Source: Rotaria macrura
Taxonomy: Eukaryota; Rotifera; Eurotatoria; Philodinida; Philodinidae
Direction of reading: 5' to 3'
DNA: 64,000 bases
NCBI GenBank assembly: GCA_900239685.1
Contig: OENT01000359.1
Coordinates: 1 to 64,000 of the forward strand
Positions 1-13,690 of this stretch are shown piece after piece. The notes under the pieces are model-generated. The model was not told the origin of the DNA and did not search any database. It was given only the letters and a program-made list of their open reading frames with translations. Position 1 is the first letter of the stretch; each line of letters begins with the position of its first letter. Made by a program: the position numbers and the translations under genes.

Positions 1-470
1 TCTGCTGAGAGTAGAGTAACCACATTTCCTACGACTACGACAGTGTTCCATCAATATGCTATAGACGTTTTCTCGTAACTATATCTTTTTGTCTCATTTT
101 AGGTTCAGATGCATCAGAAAAGTCAACAATTTCGTTGCCAACGGAAGCGTCGATCTCTCCTGTGTCGGGTAAGGAATTTTCATCTCCCAGAGCACATTAA
201 ATACAAGGGTCGCATATGTGAGATCTATCCACTCCTTGTGTGACCTAAACAACACTGTTTTTGGTGTCCGACGAATCACCAGTTTTGATAGGCTGGTGTG
301 ATTTTTCTGCTGAGACTAGAGTAACCGCATTTCTTATGTCTACGACAATTTCTTAGGAATCTTGCATAGACGTTTTCTCGGAACCATTTGCGTCTGTTTC
401 TGTCATTTTAGGTGTACTTGTATCGGAAACATCAGGAACTTCGTTGTCAATCGAATCAACGGTTTTATCT
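1..470 (+). repeat. Tandem duplication of a mucin exon plus its intron (about 306 bp unit)
   Basis: Sequence from 1 onwards recurs from about 306 onwards. Both copies begin with the motif TCTGCTGAGA, share a pyrimidine-rich acceptor ending in CATTTTAG, and share the exon start (103 and 412). The exons encode similar Ser/Thr-rich peptides. The first copy exon (103-168) is flanked by phase-1 introns on both sides, so it can be duplicated without breaking the frame. The unit may continue to the left outside the window. Confidence 0.75.
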
Positions 471-2662
471 GTCGTTTATTCGACATCTGCAATATCCGCT
501 TCGATGGTGAGCACAGCATCCCCGTATTCAATAATCGAAGAATCTACTGGAACAGGAAGCAGTGATCAATCAGCAAATATATTAGTATCACTTACAACTA
601 TTCCACGTATGACAACAAATACAGTATCCGATATTCCCTCAAGCAATGGGGAACTTATTTCTGGAGAAACGACTACTCCATCAGTGACATCATCAGAGAG
701 AACTGGTGAGCAATCATCTGTGACAAGAACATCCGTAAAAGACCGGACAACTGCTGTTTTTAATCCAAATTCCATGGAAACATCATTCACATCTGCTACA
801 ACAAGCGCCCTTTCACAGGCATCAGAGTCGATGGTTTCTTCTGCCGCACAAACAACAGTGGAAGGTGTTTCAAAATTTCCACAGACTAATATTACCACAA
901 CAGTCACACTGGGGCCGACAACAACTACAACAACTGTAGCCATTGTGCCTCCCACGTCCTCTTCTGGGAGGATCACATTAGGGTTTCAAGTTACTCAAAG
1001 CATTAATTCATCATTATGCAATTTAACAAGTCCAAATGGCGTAAATAACTTTTTTGCAGATCTTCTTCGACCACAATTGATTATTTCTAATATAAATGTG
1101 TTGCATAGTTCTAACAGTACTTGTGAGATACAGTATGATGTTTTATACACAGGATTCGGCTCTCCGACAGAAGAAAATATTACTAAATACATTCATGATC
1201 TCACTTCTTGTTGTTCCTCGAAACCAGTAGTGACAAAAAACTCCGGTAATTCAGAAAATCATACCTGAACATTTAATTTTATCGTATTTTATCTCATTCT
1301 CAGAAGTCGTCCCATGTCGTGGAAATACTACGGAACAAGTTCAAGGTACATGTCGTTTCTGTTCGAAAAAAAGACTATGTGCTGATGTTCCTGAAGCCAG
1401 GTGTGAAGCAATAGGAGAATTAGGAGAAAATTATTTATGCAAGTAAGCATTTATTCATCGATTAAAACAGAAATAGAATTTGTTAATAATCGTTTATCGC
1501 TGCTTATTCTATTTAAGATGCGATCGAACTAAATATTTTTTCCGCACTAATTATGAGTATGATGAAAGATGTGGTCGTACAGCAATGCTTTGGTGGCCAC
1601 AAATGTTAGCCATCTGTTTACTGGTATTTCTTCTTCTTCTTCTTCTATTGGCTTTTCTGATGTGTCTACGTCGACGAAATATCATATGTAGAAAGTATGA
1701 ATACATTTTCTAATGTAAAAATCCTTTATTAAGTTATGTTTTGTGTTTTTTTATAGATCAGTAAGCAAATCACAAGTTCTAGGACATGAACCTCAGAATA
1801 GTCGTGATTTTCAATACACTGGATTGAATAATGTTGACAAATCATCCACTGAATATGCTTATGCGTATTTGAAGTAAATTTTCTGAATATTCATCATTTA
1901 AAAATTGAATAGAAAATGAATAAAAAAAAATATTTCTTGTTCGAAATATCCTTGAGTGAGATCTGTGATATTCAAGAATTACTTTTAGTACATAACATAA
2001 ATGATGAATTGACAAAGAACATTAAAGGAAAGTTAAAAATGAAACCCCCTATTTTAAAATACAGAGTTCTCATTTTAATTGTGAATCTTCGTTTATCAAA
2101 TTTTTAATTCGATAAGTTCAATCATGTGTCATTTATTCTACTATATTCATGCAAGAAATCGTTCTAATAGAGAAGAGAAGAAATACAAAAATCAACTTCA
2201 TATTCTCTTATTGCTTGTATTAAATATGACATTGAACAATGATTAATTTTGATAAATAGCTGTCTTTGTTTTATTAGCTAATCTAGGTTAGTTTAATCTT
2301 ACTTTCCTATTTATAGTAATAATCAAAGTCGTTCGATATATTCGATGGGAAGATCCAATGATAATACTTATCGAACGCGGTTTGTTAATTATTCAGAAGA
2401 ATACTAATTATAAAATGTTTGATATTTATTTGTTTCTATTTGCTTTGTGTCTCTTAGTATGCCACAAAACTATACACTTCCAGCACGTAATTATCCACAT
2501 GTTGAAAGAGGTTTTATTCCATTTGAATACAATGAAAAAGGTGCCCATGTAGGTATAATGCGTGATTTAGTTAATGAATTCAATTATGAGAAAGACAACA
2601 ATCTACCGCATAATATTGATCGTGATACTGGTCCTGATGAAATGTATGCTGGATATTTTTAA
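103..2662 (+). CDS. Mucin-like single-pass membrane protein, 3' part (5' end outside window)
   Basis: I rebuilt seven exons with GT-AG introns and continuous frame: 103-168, 412-1245, 1304-1442, 1518-1694, 1757-1873, 2317-2379, 2458-2662, about 533 residues in the window. The N-terminal part is very rich in Ser/Thr with NxS/T sites, typical of a mucin-like O-glycosylated ectodomain. A folded stretch follows (about 965-1245) that could be SEA-like, although I cannot prove this. Next is a Cys-rich EGF-like segment (1304-1570) with at least eight cysteines. A run of leucines (about 1600-1665) is the transmembrane helix, followed by the basic stop-transfer CLRRRN and a cytoplasmic tail of about 130 residues rich in Tyr, Asn and Asp. 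This suggests a cell-surface or cuticle/glycocalyx protein. I recognise no specific orthologue. The gene converges on the GPCR at 2952. The exon structure is well supported; the function is inferred from composition only. Confidence 0.72.
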
Positions 2663-2868
2663 TTTTTACTTTTCTTAATCATATTCTGGTGATAAAACAA
2701 AGCAGTGAACTTTGTAACGTAATTCTATTGCTTAACTTTTATGCAGCCTGTCAATGTTAAAGAACGAAGATAAATTTCGAAACAAAACAATATTATCATT
2801 TTTCATTATTCTTTTTTTTTTATATATTTTTTTCTATATAATCATATCTATTTTTTAACACAAATGAA

Positions 2869-2874
2869 AATAAA
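2869..2874 (+). terminator. Candidate polyadenylation signal of the mucin-like gene
   Basis: An AATAAA hexamer lies about 207 bases after the stop codon at 2662, followed by an A-rich run. It is the only canonical hexamer I saw between this gene and the convergent GPCR. A-rich sequence makes chance occurrence possible. Confidence 0.4.
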
Positions 2875-2951
2875 AAAAAAACAACAACACTTAGCACCGT
2901 ATTCCATGTGTGTGCCCTTTCTTTCCATATCTACTTTTTTTCGTGATCGAA

Positions 2952-4319
2952 TTATATTCTTAGTACTAATAGTCGTTTACCATTAGTGTTCGTAAATAGA
3001 CGAAATTGTTGATCGAATTTTGATGGAAAATTTTCGTTCATCACTAATACTTGTTGAGATTCTGCTATTAGTGGATGTGATTCTTCTTGATTTTGTGATG
3101 TGCTCTGAAATGAATTTGGGTTCGATTTGTCTTTCGACATCTGTTGATTTGATTCAATCGTCTTCACTTTTTCATTATGATTATTTGTATGATGATTAAT
3201 ATTATCTTTTAACGAGTAGGTTTTTGATGATGAAATTACTGAGGACAATCTTTGTCCTTGTTCTTGATTTTTTTCTGTTGATTTTCTTCTTAGTTTTTGA
3301 GTTAATCTTGATGTTCTTTCCATATCTGTCTGTTTATACTTTTTTGGCACAATACGTAAAGTAAATTCAATTAATGTCTGTCGAAATTTTTGTCCGAAAA
3401 AACAATAAAGTAAAAAATTTGTTGACGTATTAAAAACAATAAGTAATACACCAATAGAATTCAACGAATGGAATAGAAAACTTTTAAATGAACCATGAGG
3501 ATCAATAGCATACCAAGCATTTAGTATTAATAATGGTAATTGACATAGAACGAAAACAATAATAACAGTAACAAGCATCAATGTTATATGATAATCAGCC
3601 TGTTTCTTTTTATTTGCTTTTCCGCATAAATGTTTTTTACGACGTTTTTTAGCTATTAAATTTTGTATTATTGTTACGTTAATAACTGTCAATGTAGCGA
3701 ATGGTATTAAATATACAACAGGTATATAAATATATATGCGAGTATATTTATGAATTTTTTGACCGATACTTGTTAAAATACAATGTTTTAATTCTGGTAT
3801 ATAACGTTGCTCTAACCAATATGGTATACAATACACAATTGAAAATATATAAATTAATAGAATGGCTATTAATGTTGTACGTTGTGTTAATATTTGTTTG
3901 GCTTTCAATGGAAATTTAACTAATATTAAACGATCCATTGAAACAGCTATCGTTAAATAAATAATAGATAGAAGTATCGTGTTATATACAGGAGTAGTTG
4001 GCAGGCGTGTTAAGAGTATTTCAAATGCAAATGGAGGTTGATTTGTTTTATACAATTGATAGCCTAATAAATATCTCATCGAATATGATGGGATGAATAT
4101 TAGAAGAAAAAGCACATTTGAACATGACAATGCAGTCAAATAGATATTCGTAGATGTTGTACGCATGGAAGGAGATATTAGTACCAAGACAGTAATAATA
4201 TTACCGACAATACCAAATAAACTTAAAACCATTCCAACATAACCCCAAACAATAAGACGAAACAGTAATATGTAATCAAGACCATTGTTAACATCAGCAT
4301 GGGACGAATTATTCGACAT
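2952..4319 (-). CDS. Class A (rhodopsin-like) GPCR, peptide-receptor type
   Basis: This is an intronless 455-residue frame with seven hydrophobic segments. TM1 carries the GN motif (GIVGNIITVLVL). TM2 is NIYLTALSCSN. The TM3 end reads MDRL in place of DRY. TM6 is FVLCQLP, and TM7 ends NTSTNFLLYCFFG in place of NPxxY. A basic third intracellular loop (KKRRKKH) and a long Ser/Thr/Gln-rich cytoplasmic tail follow. The TM7-to-helix-8 sequence and the LY/CFFGQKFR motif resemble invertebrate neuropeptide receptors of the FMRFamide/thyrotropin-releasing-hormone-like group. I infer plasma-membrane signalling through a G protein with a peptide ligand, but the ligand cannot be read from sequence. Two near-start Asn residues (NNSS) look like N-glycosylation sites. 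Counting back from the DRY-like Arg, the conserved TM3 cysteine (3.25) is absent, although a Cys is present in extracellular loop 2. Confidence 0.88.
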   Translation of the reverse strand: MSNNSSHADVNNGLDYILLFRLIVWGYVGMVLSLFGIVGNIITVLVLISPSMRTTSTNIYLTALSCSNVLFLLIFIPSYSMRYLLGYQLYKTNQPPFAFEILLTRLPTTPVYNTILLSIIYLTIAVSMDRLILVKFPLKAKQILTQRTTLIAILLIYIFSIVYCIPYWLEQRYIPELKHCILTSIGQKIHKYTRIYIYIPVVYLIPFATLTVINVTIIQNLIAKKRRKKHLCGKANKKKQADYHITLMLVTVIIVFVLCQLPLLILNAWYAIDPHGSFKSFLFHSLNSIGVLLIVFNTSTNFLLYCFFGQKFRQTLIEFTLRIVPKKYKQTDMERTSRLTQKLRRKSTEKNQEQGQRLSSVISSSKTYSLKDNINHHTNNHNEKVKTIESNQQMSKDKSNPNSFQSTSQNQEESHPLIAESQQVLVMNENFPSKFDQQFRLFTNTNGKRLLVLRI

Positions 4320-5140
4320 TATTCATTAGTCGCGTTCGATTTTTCTTTATTGTAATCTAGAAAATACAATATCTATTGATGGGCAGTCGAATAAATAAGA
4401 ATCTCTTGTAAAGTTTCTTTTTTAAGAAAGCAGAAATCAATAGGATAAACCTCTTTATTTAGATGATGGTTCGATCAGTCTCATAAGAATAACGGATGTA
4501 TAATATCCGTTTGTCGAAAGCAAATAAAATGGATTAACATTTTGATCTACAACCAAAAATATGGAACGAAACATGACTACTCATACAATCAATCATGTGT
4601 GTGAGCCATACTTGCTCGAGCAAAAATCTGTTTTTGAAATTTGTATTACCAATGATTGAAGACATTATAAATTATTCAAATTTAGTCGGAGAGTCTCGGC
4701 AAGTATGTTTAATCGTTTTTACACAAGTAACGATCGAGTAAACAATATGTTTATAGTTCTATGCAATCATTAGGAAATAAGGCAACAACGATATTCGCAT
4801 ATATTTATTGAAAGCCGCTCTCATTCTTTTTCTTCAGTAGTTCATAAGAAATAGAAGACAAAGAGTAACAAGGTTTTTCGTTTAGAGGAAACTATTTTGG
4901 ATGTAATTAGGTTTTGTCTAAGTCTATACGCCTTAAGAAATACAAAACATTTTCCCTTTCTTTATTTTCTCTTACTAAGTAATGGAATGACGAAATACTT
5001 TTTGTTTGTTTGATATGATGATTAGTGAGTAAGAATAAGCGCTAACACAAGTAATTTGATAAAGGAGGTCGACGAGCGTTGACTGCATGAAGATGGAAAC
5101 AGAGAGAGCGTGAGAAAGAGAAAGAAACTGAATAGGAAGA

Positions 5141-5153
5141 GCATGTATATATG

Positions 5154-5184
<31 letters not shown>
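5141..5184. repeat. TA/TATG microsatellite
   Basis: Alternating TA with a few G interruptions. A second, shorter TA run lies at about 5376-5394. Confidence 0.9.
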
Positions 5185-6150
5185 GCAAAAATCCATCGAC
5201 TCTTCGATATAATATAATGCTGAAGGTTATTTGTTTTCTATTGGAAGTCTCCATTTTTTCTTCTTCATTATCTTTTTAAATTTTCTATCCATCTTGAATA
5301 TATCTTTTTCTTTGTATTTCGACACATATGCCATTGATCAAAGAATAATTTCTCTTAGTCTTCTTCGCACGACCTTTATATATATATATATATACAGGAA
5401 ATTGATCTCACTGGTCTTTCCGTCTTTGGTAAGAATAAGAGCACTCATTTTCTAAACGCTTAAAAATAAAAAAAAAATAGAACGAAGAAAACAAAACGAA
5501 GACTGGTGGCATTAATTTTGATTTGATAAAACTATCGTCGATTCGTTTATCTTTAGTTGCCTCGAGGTTTTCCTTTTCTTTTTTTAATATTAATACTCTA
5601 ACTGAAGAAAATACAGCATGTATTCGTTTGTATAAGTATCAAGTAGATATATCGATAATCTAAGGAAGAGTAGACAATACTTCTCCACTAATGTTAGCTT
5701 CTCTTTTGTTACTGAAATAAATCTCCATAAGTTTTCAATGCATACACATATGCTCGAATCTTGTCATTAACACAATGCGCCTGTCTAGTTATAATGATAA
5801 TGATAATAAATGATATAAACGAGAGATAGAATAGATTATTGTTGACCTACTTGATGGCATTGATTTGAAGTTATGAACTTCTATTATCAGTCGATGTTGA
5901 GTTGTTAATCAAAAACATAAGAGAAGATAGCAGGCGAATCGAAAATCTTATTCAATGTTAGTGATTGAATTTTAGTGACAGAAAAAAACAAAAAAAAAAT
6001 AACTGATCATAGTTTTCCATCATTGACATGCACATCCATTCTAATATAAATAATAATCCAGATTTTTTTCTTTATATTCAAGCTTCACTGTTGTCTTTTC
6101 TTGTTCTTCTGCGCTTCACTTGTGCTAGTACTATATCGTGAGCGGCGGGC

Positions 6151-6179
6151 CATAGAGAGCGAAAGAGAGAGAGAGAGAC
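6151..6179. repeat. GA microsatellite
   Basis: Imperfect (GA)n run. A similar run occurs at 19425-19443. Confidence 0.85.
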
Positions 6180-6556
6180 AGTGAAAATAGGTTCGACTGG
6201 GGTGTGAAAGAAAGGAACAATATAGAGAACTAGTTCTATGTTTTTTTTTGTATGCGTAAATTAAGCATTATTTCTGTCCTCTGACTTGTTTGTCTCGGTT
6301 ATTTAAACATCTAGCATTTCTTTTGCTTTCGAACATGTCAATTAAACGGGAGAGACGAAAAATAGCTAGGAACTATTAGTGTCTTTCATTTTCAGTGACT
6401 TTTCTAGTTATTTTTCTTTCCTCTTCTTATTTACAAAACTTATTCAAAATTATTTAAGCGGAAAGCGAACGTTAAAACGTATTGACAGGATTCTACTTTT
6501 CTTTTCGCATCTTATTACTTTACTATGAATTTGATTATAATTGATACAATGCATAT

Positions 6557-6579
6557 GCATACATACATACATACATACG
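6557..6579. repeat. CATA tetranucleotide microsatellite
   Basis: Five to six CATA units following a GCATATGCAT palindrome. Confidence 0.85.
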
Positions 6580-9500
6580 CGGAAAAGATTCATTTATTCA
6601 ACATCATATTAGAAAGTGACATAAAAGGATGTACTGGCTTTTTACTCGAATACAGAGACTATCACCGAGAGTTTGATCTTAATTACCTGACGAAGAGATA
6701 ACATATTTCGTTTTTCTCTTCCTCTCCAAATAGAGTATCATACGCTTCAATGTTTTTATTTCCTGGTCATACTATAGAACAGTAAAAATGATAATGACAC
6801 TCAACTATGCATGTTTAACACTACGGATCACGATGTGAGCTTTCTGTTGGTTTCTTTTTCAACAATTTAATTAGGTTTCTAAGGTTGCTTCATATGATTT
6901 GTCTAGTTATTTGTTCTATTATTAAAATCAAACTACAAATTTGATGCTTTCTATCCATTATTTTTGTATTCAATTCGAAGAATGTCTCTGAGATTCGCCT
7001 ATTACTAAAAATCATATTAGGAATCATTTTCGTCTGTCATTGTTTTTCTTTATGCAATAATAAATATGTTTTCATACATATGGAATACTTTCATATAATA
7101 ATTATATATTCTATAGTTTATACTATAAATAGAATTCTTTAATGTATGACTACCTTGTTTTTCAGCTGTCGAATTCGAGGAAGCGTGATTTATTGGTTAA
7201 ACATACTGTTTGATCATAAGCATGAGACGATTTTGATTGATGCAGTGAAGAAATAAAGCAGTAACATTATAATTATGCGTTGTTCTTTTTTTTAACTAGC
7301 ATGAGACGCATGTTTTCTTGCTGTTAAGAATTTATTATGTTTATAAGAAAAAAAAAATGCCATGATTAGAAAATACGATATTTGACATGATTCTATTCTA
7401 TTGTATTGTATCTTTGCTCTCTAAGACTAATGTTCTATATCTCCAGATAAACTCCTTCACATATCGTATGTTTAATACAAATGTCATTATTTTTCTTTCG
7501 GTAAATTTGATGTTTCAAGTAGAATTCTCTATAGATATCCTAGTATTCCAGCTATGATTTTGAGTATTGTTTATATACATAAATGTTAGAGGAACATAAA
7601 ATAAAAATGTGTCGTAATTTAATAATTTATACTATTCGAGTATTTCTTGTTCATATCAGAACCACGTTAAAAATGACTTAACTTTATCTTGAGTCATCGT
7701 GTTCATTTGATCTGACAGAAGTCAATCTATGCTAACCTGCAAGTTGTAATTATTAACTTATTCCACATTAAGAAAAATGTGGAAAATAAACAAATCCTAA
7801 TAATGTCCTAGATCTAATTAGGTTTCAACGAATATTTTCTCACTAACTAATTCAGTAATAAAGTCATTTTATTCTTATTTTAATGATCATCACAACAGTA
7901 TGTCGACAAAAATTTGCAACATATCATGACCAATAGATATGGCGTAAATAACATACAAAAAATGTTGACACTTTTTGAATACATTTGGGAAAACTCTGCA
8001 TACATAATGAATACGATTGAGATGAAGTATTTTAACGAGGGATATTCAATAAAATTGAGTGTAAATATTATATGAGAACAACATAAATATATTCGACATG
8101 CTATTTCTTAAATGCTGTAATCTATTTATGGGCTATTAAAAGAAAATGAAAAATACTTATCATATTTGATTAACCTCGTTTTTTCTCCTACCGAAATATG
8201 ATCATTGATCTTTTTATTCATCTCGATAGATCAAGTTCTATTAAAAGAACGGCACATAATACTTTTTACGTCTCAATCTATGAACCGTAAATAATCGTAA
8301 ATTTAAAACGTTCATGGCATTGTCTTTCTCATCAATCAAATAGTTGAATAGAAAACTCCGTAAAAAAAATGATGAGTCTTATTATCGAATATTTACACTT
8401 GAACGATATTTTCTGTAAAAATCACGTAAAGGGATTCATATTAAGTTAGAAGAAACTTATTCACAATATATAATATTGCAAATGATAGTATCTACTTACA
8501 GTGTGTGTAGCACTTGTTTGAAAATAGAGTAAACACAAATAGTAGATTACATAATTACCTAGATGGATAAAACAAAATTATTTTTCGTAAAACATACTGA
8601 AAAAAAAATAGATGAGTGATCTTCTCGTACAGAAAACTATTTTATTGTTGATTAGAAATCTATCTTGACATCTAATCTATACATATCTATTCATCCGCAA
8701 GAGAACAACACATATATATATATTCGCATAGATGAAAGCAAAAAACAAAAGAGAAGATTTATTTGTTTGCTTTTTCAAACAAAGAATGAAAATGAAATAT
8801 TAGATAATATAACGCCATTACTCTGTCTATATTATTGACAATAAAAATGATAAATGTGGGTTATGTTTTTCATAATGATTGGCGCAATGCAAAAGTCTTT
8901 TGAATTACGAAAAAAACCAATCAGAAACATGAAAAATAAATTTCTTGTTTTTTTCAATAATGCAGCTTGATAGAACGGTACTAAGTAACTCACTACTGCT
9001 CTTCCTCTTTTTTCTACTGCCTTCTATTAACAAAGAAAAGAAATCGACTCATAACAAAGTTCTCGACAAATTAGAAGAACCTCTTTGCATCACCAAAGGC
9101 AAACACAATCAAAGAGGATCTCTTGGAAAATTGACTTTTGGTATTTAATTATTTTTCTAGGTCATTCATTTGTTGCCATATTAGTAGTGATCCGTTGTCC
9201 TCTATGAACAGTAGTATGCTTCAGTTGTCATCACAATGGCCATGACTTGTCACGTTAAAAAGCTAATAGGAAGTAATAAATAATACATAAAAGAGAACAA
9301 TATATTTGTTTTATTGAAAAGATATTTCTCGGAAACGTGAAAGTATCTATTTGCAGCATTGTTTTTCTATGGTTTTCTAGCCAAAAGAATATTCTTTCAT
9401 GACTATCACCAATAAGTGAAGAACTTCTCTGCATGAAAACGTACATTTTACTTACTAGAATGGTATTCAGTAAAATCGTTTTATTTACTACGACTACCGC

Positions 9501-12500
9501 AAAATCGTATTTCGTTCATGTATTTCTTGTTTAAAAATTCGAATATCATTCTTCAAATAAGAAAAATTAAATCATAAATGAACTCATATTTAAGCATCTA
9601 TTTTTAAAGACATATTTTTATGAATTATAACTTTTCTTTGAAAAAGATAATTCTTTCTTGAACAATACACAACGATGCTTTGTATTACCACACATGAAGA
9701 ATACTTAATGCATTCTAGTTTGTGTAGTCAACTAGATATGACATTTCAATTTTTCAACGTACTTCAACACAACATTAAAGTTGTTCTAGTTATTTAAAGA
9801 CAATGATCTTAAGATGTTTCAAAGCTTATCATAGGCTAATGAACTTACACATGGTTAAGTTCGATATTTTCATCGAAGACGAACTGATTCATTAAATCTC
9901 TTTATTATAGAGATAAATGGTTTCTTTTAAATTACTATAGAATTCAATCCGATTAAAAAATCAATTATCAAAAGCATTTTATGTATTGAAGAAATGAAAA
10001 TTAAATCTACGATAATAATCAATTATTAAACTCTAACTTAAAAAATCTACATGCAAACAATACGAGTATAATTACTGATTCGTTTTTTACTTTTGGAAAA
10101 AAGATGTTTCTCGGCATTTCAGTCTCTTGCTTAAGATGAACTCATAGGATCATTTTCATCAGACTTCATATTTATCAAATACATCTTAAGTTTACATGTT
10201 AACAATGAAATTGATTGGTTAATACTGACGAACACAAAAGTTAATTTTCGACTAAATAAATAGTCGATGACAACTAAAACTAACTACGATTATTAATCCT
10301 ATAGAAAATTTATTCGTATTCGACTAATTATTTCATTCGAATGGGACTCATCTTCTCCATCATATATCACTCATTTTCTCGTATTATCTATTACAATGTC
10401 TTCGTTTTTTTTTGTATGAATTCAATTGGTAGAAAAGTAAAGCAGCATGATTTACTAATGATGGTGTGTCCCATAACAATGTCGAAATCAAAAACTTTCT
10501 TTGAAATTTCTAAAGCCTATAGATTCTCTAAGAAAAACAATTCAAAATCCGGCTGTGACTTATGTTTTAGTAGAATAGTCATGAAGATTCAACATCGTCT
10601 TATGTGTCAATGTTTTATTCATCTGGAAACGTGAAAAAGAATTATTGAAAAGAAACTAAGAATAGTCTGTACAGGGCCATCTAAATCCCCTCTTAATATT
10701 GTATTTAAATCGATACACAATACAAAAAGAAAAAACTTACTTGTATATTATCGTCGAAATATTCATAGGAATAAATAGAACTGATCGATTGTTTAAGTTG
10801 AGAAATTCTCCTGAAAATAAAACGTCAAGAAAAATAATTATCACTATCAAAGTGAAGAACTGCACTTTTTACCTCTGCTACTTGAACTAATCAGCTTTTC
10901 TATGTTTCTTGTCTTCTAGAAGCTCAGACTACAAATATTCAGGTTTTAGTCTGCAATACATACTTTTAAATGAAACATCGAATATTGAGACTGACTACTT
11001 TACTTTGAATTTCAAAAATGAATGGTATGTTTTAAAATCGGCTAGCTTTATAGAAAAAGATTCCGTCAATTTTTCTCGGTGAATGACATATGCAATCTTT
11101 CTTGTTGATAGCGATAGTGTTCCTTCCTCAAAGGAAAGCTCCCGCATCATTTTAAATGCAAATACATCATTACAGACTTTGATATAAAGTTTTTTTTCCT
11201 AAATTCATAATGGATAGTTTCTCAACTAACAATCAACGATTTTAAAAACAGAATTGAAATAAAACGAAACAAAAATACAATTCATAGTTCATATTCAAAT
11301 CAGATTATTTCAATTAATTATTTAGAACAATCTTTCTTCTTTTTTTTTCAGAAGTATTTCTATACGAATTACTAAATTAATCATGTTCTTCATTGTTGTA
11401 TTTACATCAACGATTTTTCTATGGCATGGATGTATGCCTCAATATAAACTTTTTGAGAAAAGCAACATGGACACATCCGATTGAAAATACGTGAAGAAAG
11501 AAAAATAAGAGAACATCAAGAAATTTTTCGATCATTATAAATTGATGGATTTTTTGTCAACCTAACTGAAGCGTTACTAATAATTGTGCACGTCATCGTT
11601 CTATTCTCGTATTTGTTTTTACTATCTATCTCATATGTTAGTATAGTTTACTAAAAACGAAGATAAGTGTTATGCAAATATTGAATTATATTGTTCTCTC
11701 TGAGTATTTATTCTTCAATTAGTTCCTATGTACAAGTATCATGAGACTAATATTTTTCTCCAATGTTTTTCCTATGAGACTTTATTTTTGGAAACATAGG
11801 TTTTACGTGTTTTTATTTATGATGTAAATTTACTGATACATGCAAAAATATAATGTTTGATAGGTTTTGAAAAAGTTTCGCTTTTTTTCTCTCTTTACCT
11901 TCAAGAAGAACTTAATCCAAATGGTTTAGTAAATGAGCCAGGAAATTTAACCATTGCGATAACATCTAAGATTTATTCACTTGGATCTTTTTGTTTTTCT
12001 ACTAAGTCTTACGAAAACAGCCTATCAAATTCGTTTACATTATGATTTCTGGATGCTGTTGGATTCGAATTTCATCCAAAAAAAAATAATGATAGATTCG
12101 ATTGATGAAAGAAAATTTTTCCGATTTATGTATGTATATATTTACATGAATATCGTATAGGACCACAATAATAGTTGTCATATGTGTTTCAAGTGTCAAA
12201 TTTGAACAAAATATTATTTGTTTTATCAAGAAAATGCAGTGATTCTTGTCTTAATATTTTCTAAAAATCTCTCAATAGGATGCAAAGCACGATTGAAAAT
12301 GGGCACTATAATTTATGCGTAAAGATTTAGACTTATTCTGCGCATAAAAACACAGAATGCTAAATCATCGACAAACTATATATCACATAACATCTCTTTA
12401 TTATACATGCAGCACTTCCACTTTTCATTTCGAGAGGATTAAGTAATAATATGATAGTGCATAAATATGCTCAGCAATAGGATGAATAATAAAAATCTGT

Positions 12501-13674
12501 CTTGAGCTATAAGCTACAGCTAAAGTCTTTTTTTTTTTAATATTTTAATCCTATAGAGATTACACTAACAGCTATCAATTTAAGTCTAGATTTTGTTTTC
12601 CAATAGACAAATAGATAGATATACGATGGTATCTGAATAATATTTTTGAAAGTGTTCAATTACTGATTTTACCGACATTTTTTTACAATAATAAAGTAGT
12701 AAGTTTGTTCCCGTCGTGTCATGTATCTCGTACGGTTCTCTTGTTGACAGGATTTTTCAGCATAAGATCCTCATGGATGTAAATCAACAGGAGAATTTGA
12801 TTCTATGTCTTATTTTTCATTCGGAAGCACGACTCACCACATGTCAAACGAGCTTTCATTAATTTCTAGTCAAACTTAATTAGTGACGAAAAAAAAAGCA
12901 TTTTCTCTCGTCAGCACGTATAACTCTAGTCTATTAGTACATGAATAGTAAAATGCGTTCCAAAATATTTTTGAATAAGTCTTTTGCTCTTACATTCAAA
13001 TTTAGAAATAAATTCATTTCAAATGAAAACATACATCGACTAAGCAATTTTTAACTTGAAAATTAGTCTCAATGAGAGAAATCAATGGATTCAACATTTC
13101 ATTTTATATGTAGAAAAACTTTTGCTCATGACTCGTTTTTCTTTTATATAGTCATGTCTCTTGAAAATACTCTGATATTTAATAACTATTTGGTAGACGT
13201 CTATTGTCATGCGTTCTCAAAGACATAAATCCGATTATATGGAATTCTGTGAACATGAAGTTCATGGGGCTAATTTACTTTTACTAACATAGTGTCTACA
13301 TCAAACTTATCCCTTAACCTTGAGCAAGCTGTCTTCGATCAATGTACTGATCCATTATGCGGTACTAGACGATCAGTTATTTTTTTAAATAGTATAGATT
13401 CGTTACTTTATAAACGCTAGTAAAAATAATTTCATCGGAAAGTGTCAGCATAAATTTGTTGATCGATCATTGAATCATCAAAAAACAAACATCAGACAAA
13501 AGTCAGCTTATTTGACACGTAGCAACGGAAATAGGCTTCGACGAACTCATTGTAACTTCAAAGAAACATGTGCAACATGTTGGGACTACGGAGGGTTGTA
13601 TTTATTTAACAAGGCAGAAAATGATCGTTTAAACGATATTTAAGAGAAACAATGTGATCTCGATACAATCCTCC

Positions 13675-13690
13675 TACACACACACACACT
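13675..13690. repeat. CA microsatellite
   Basis: Short (CA)n run. Another lies at 17538-17553, just outside the large inverted repeat. An ATT run sits at 16025-16043. Confidence 0.85.

Noticed and set aside
566-976. 136-codon minus-strand frame rich in Val
   Set aside because: It is the complement of the Ser/Thr-rich mucin exon (ACA/ACC codons read as Val), with no independent evidence.
10341-10634. 97-codon frame, the longest in the gene desert
   Set aside because: No motif, hydrophobic then basic random-like composition, no splice partners; expected by chance in 17 kb.
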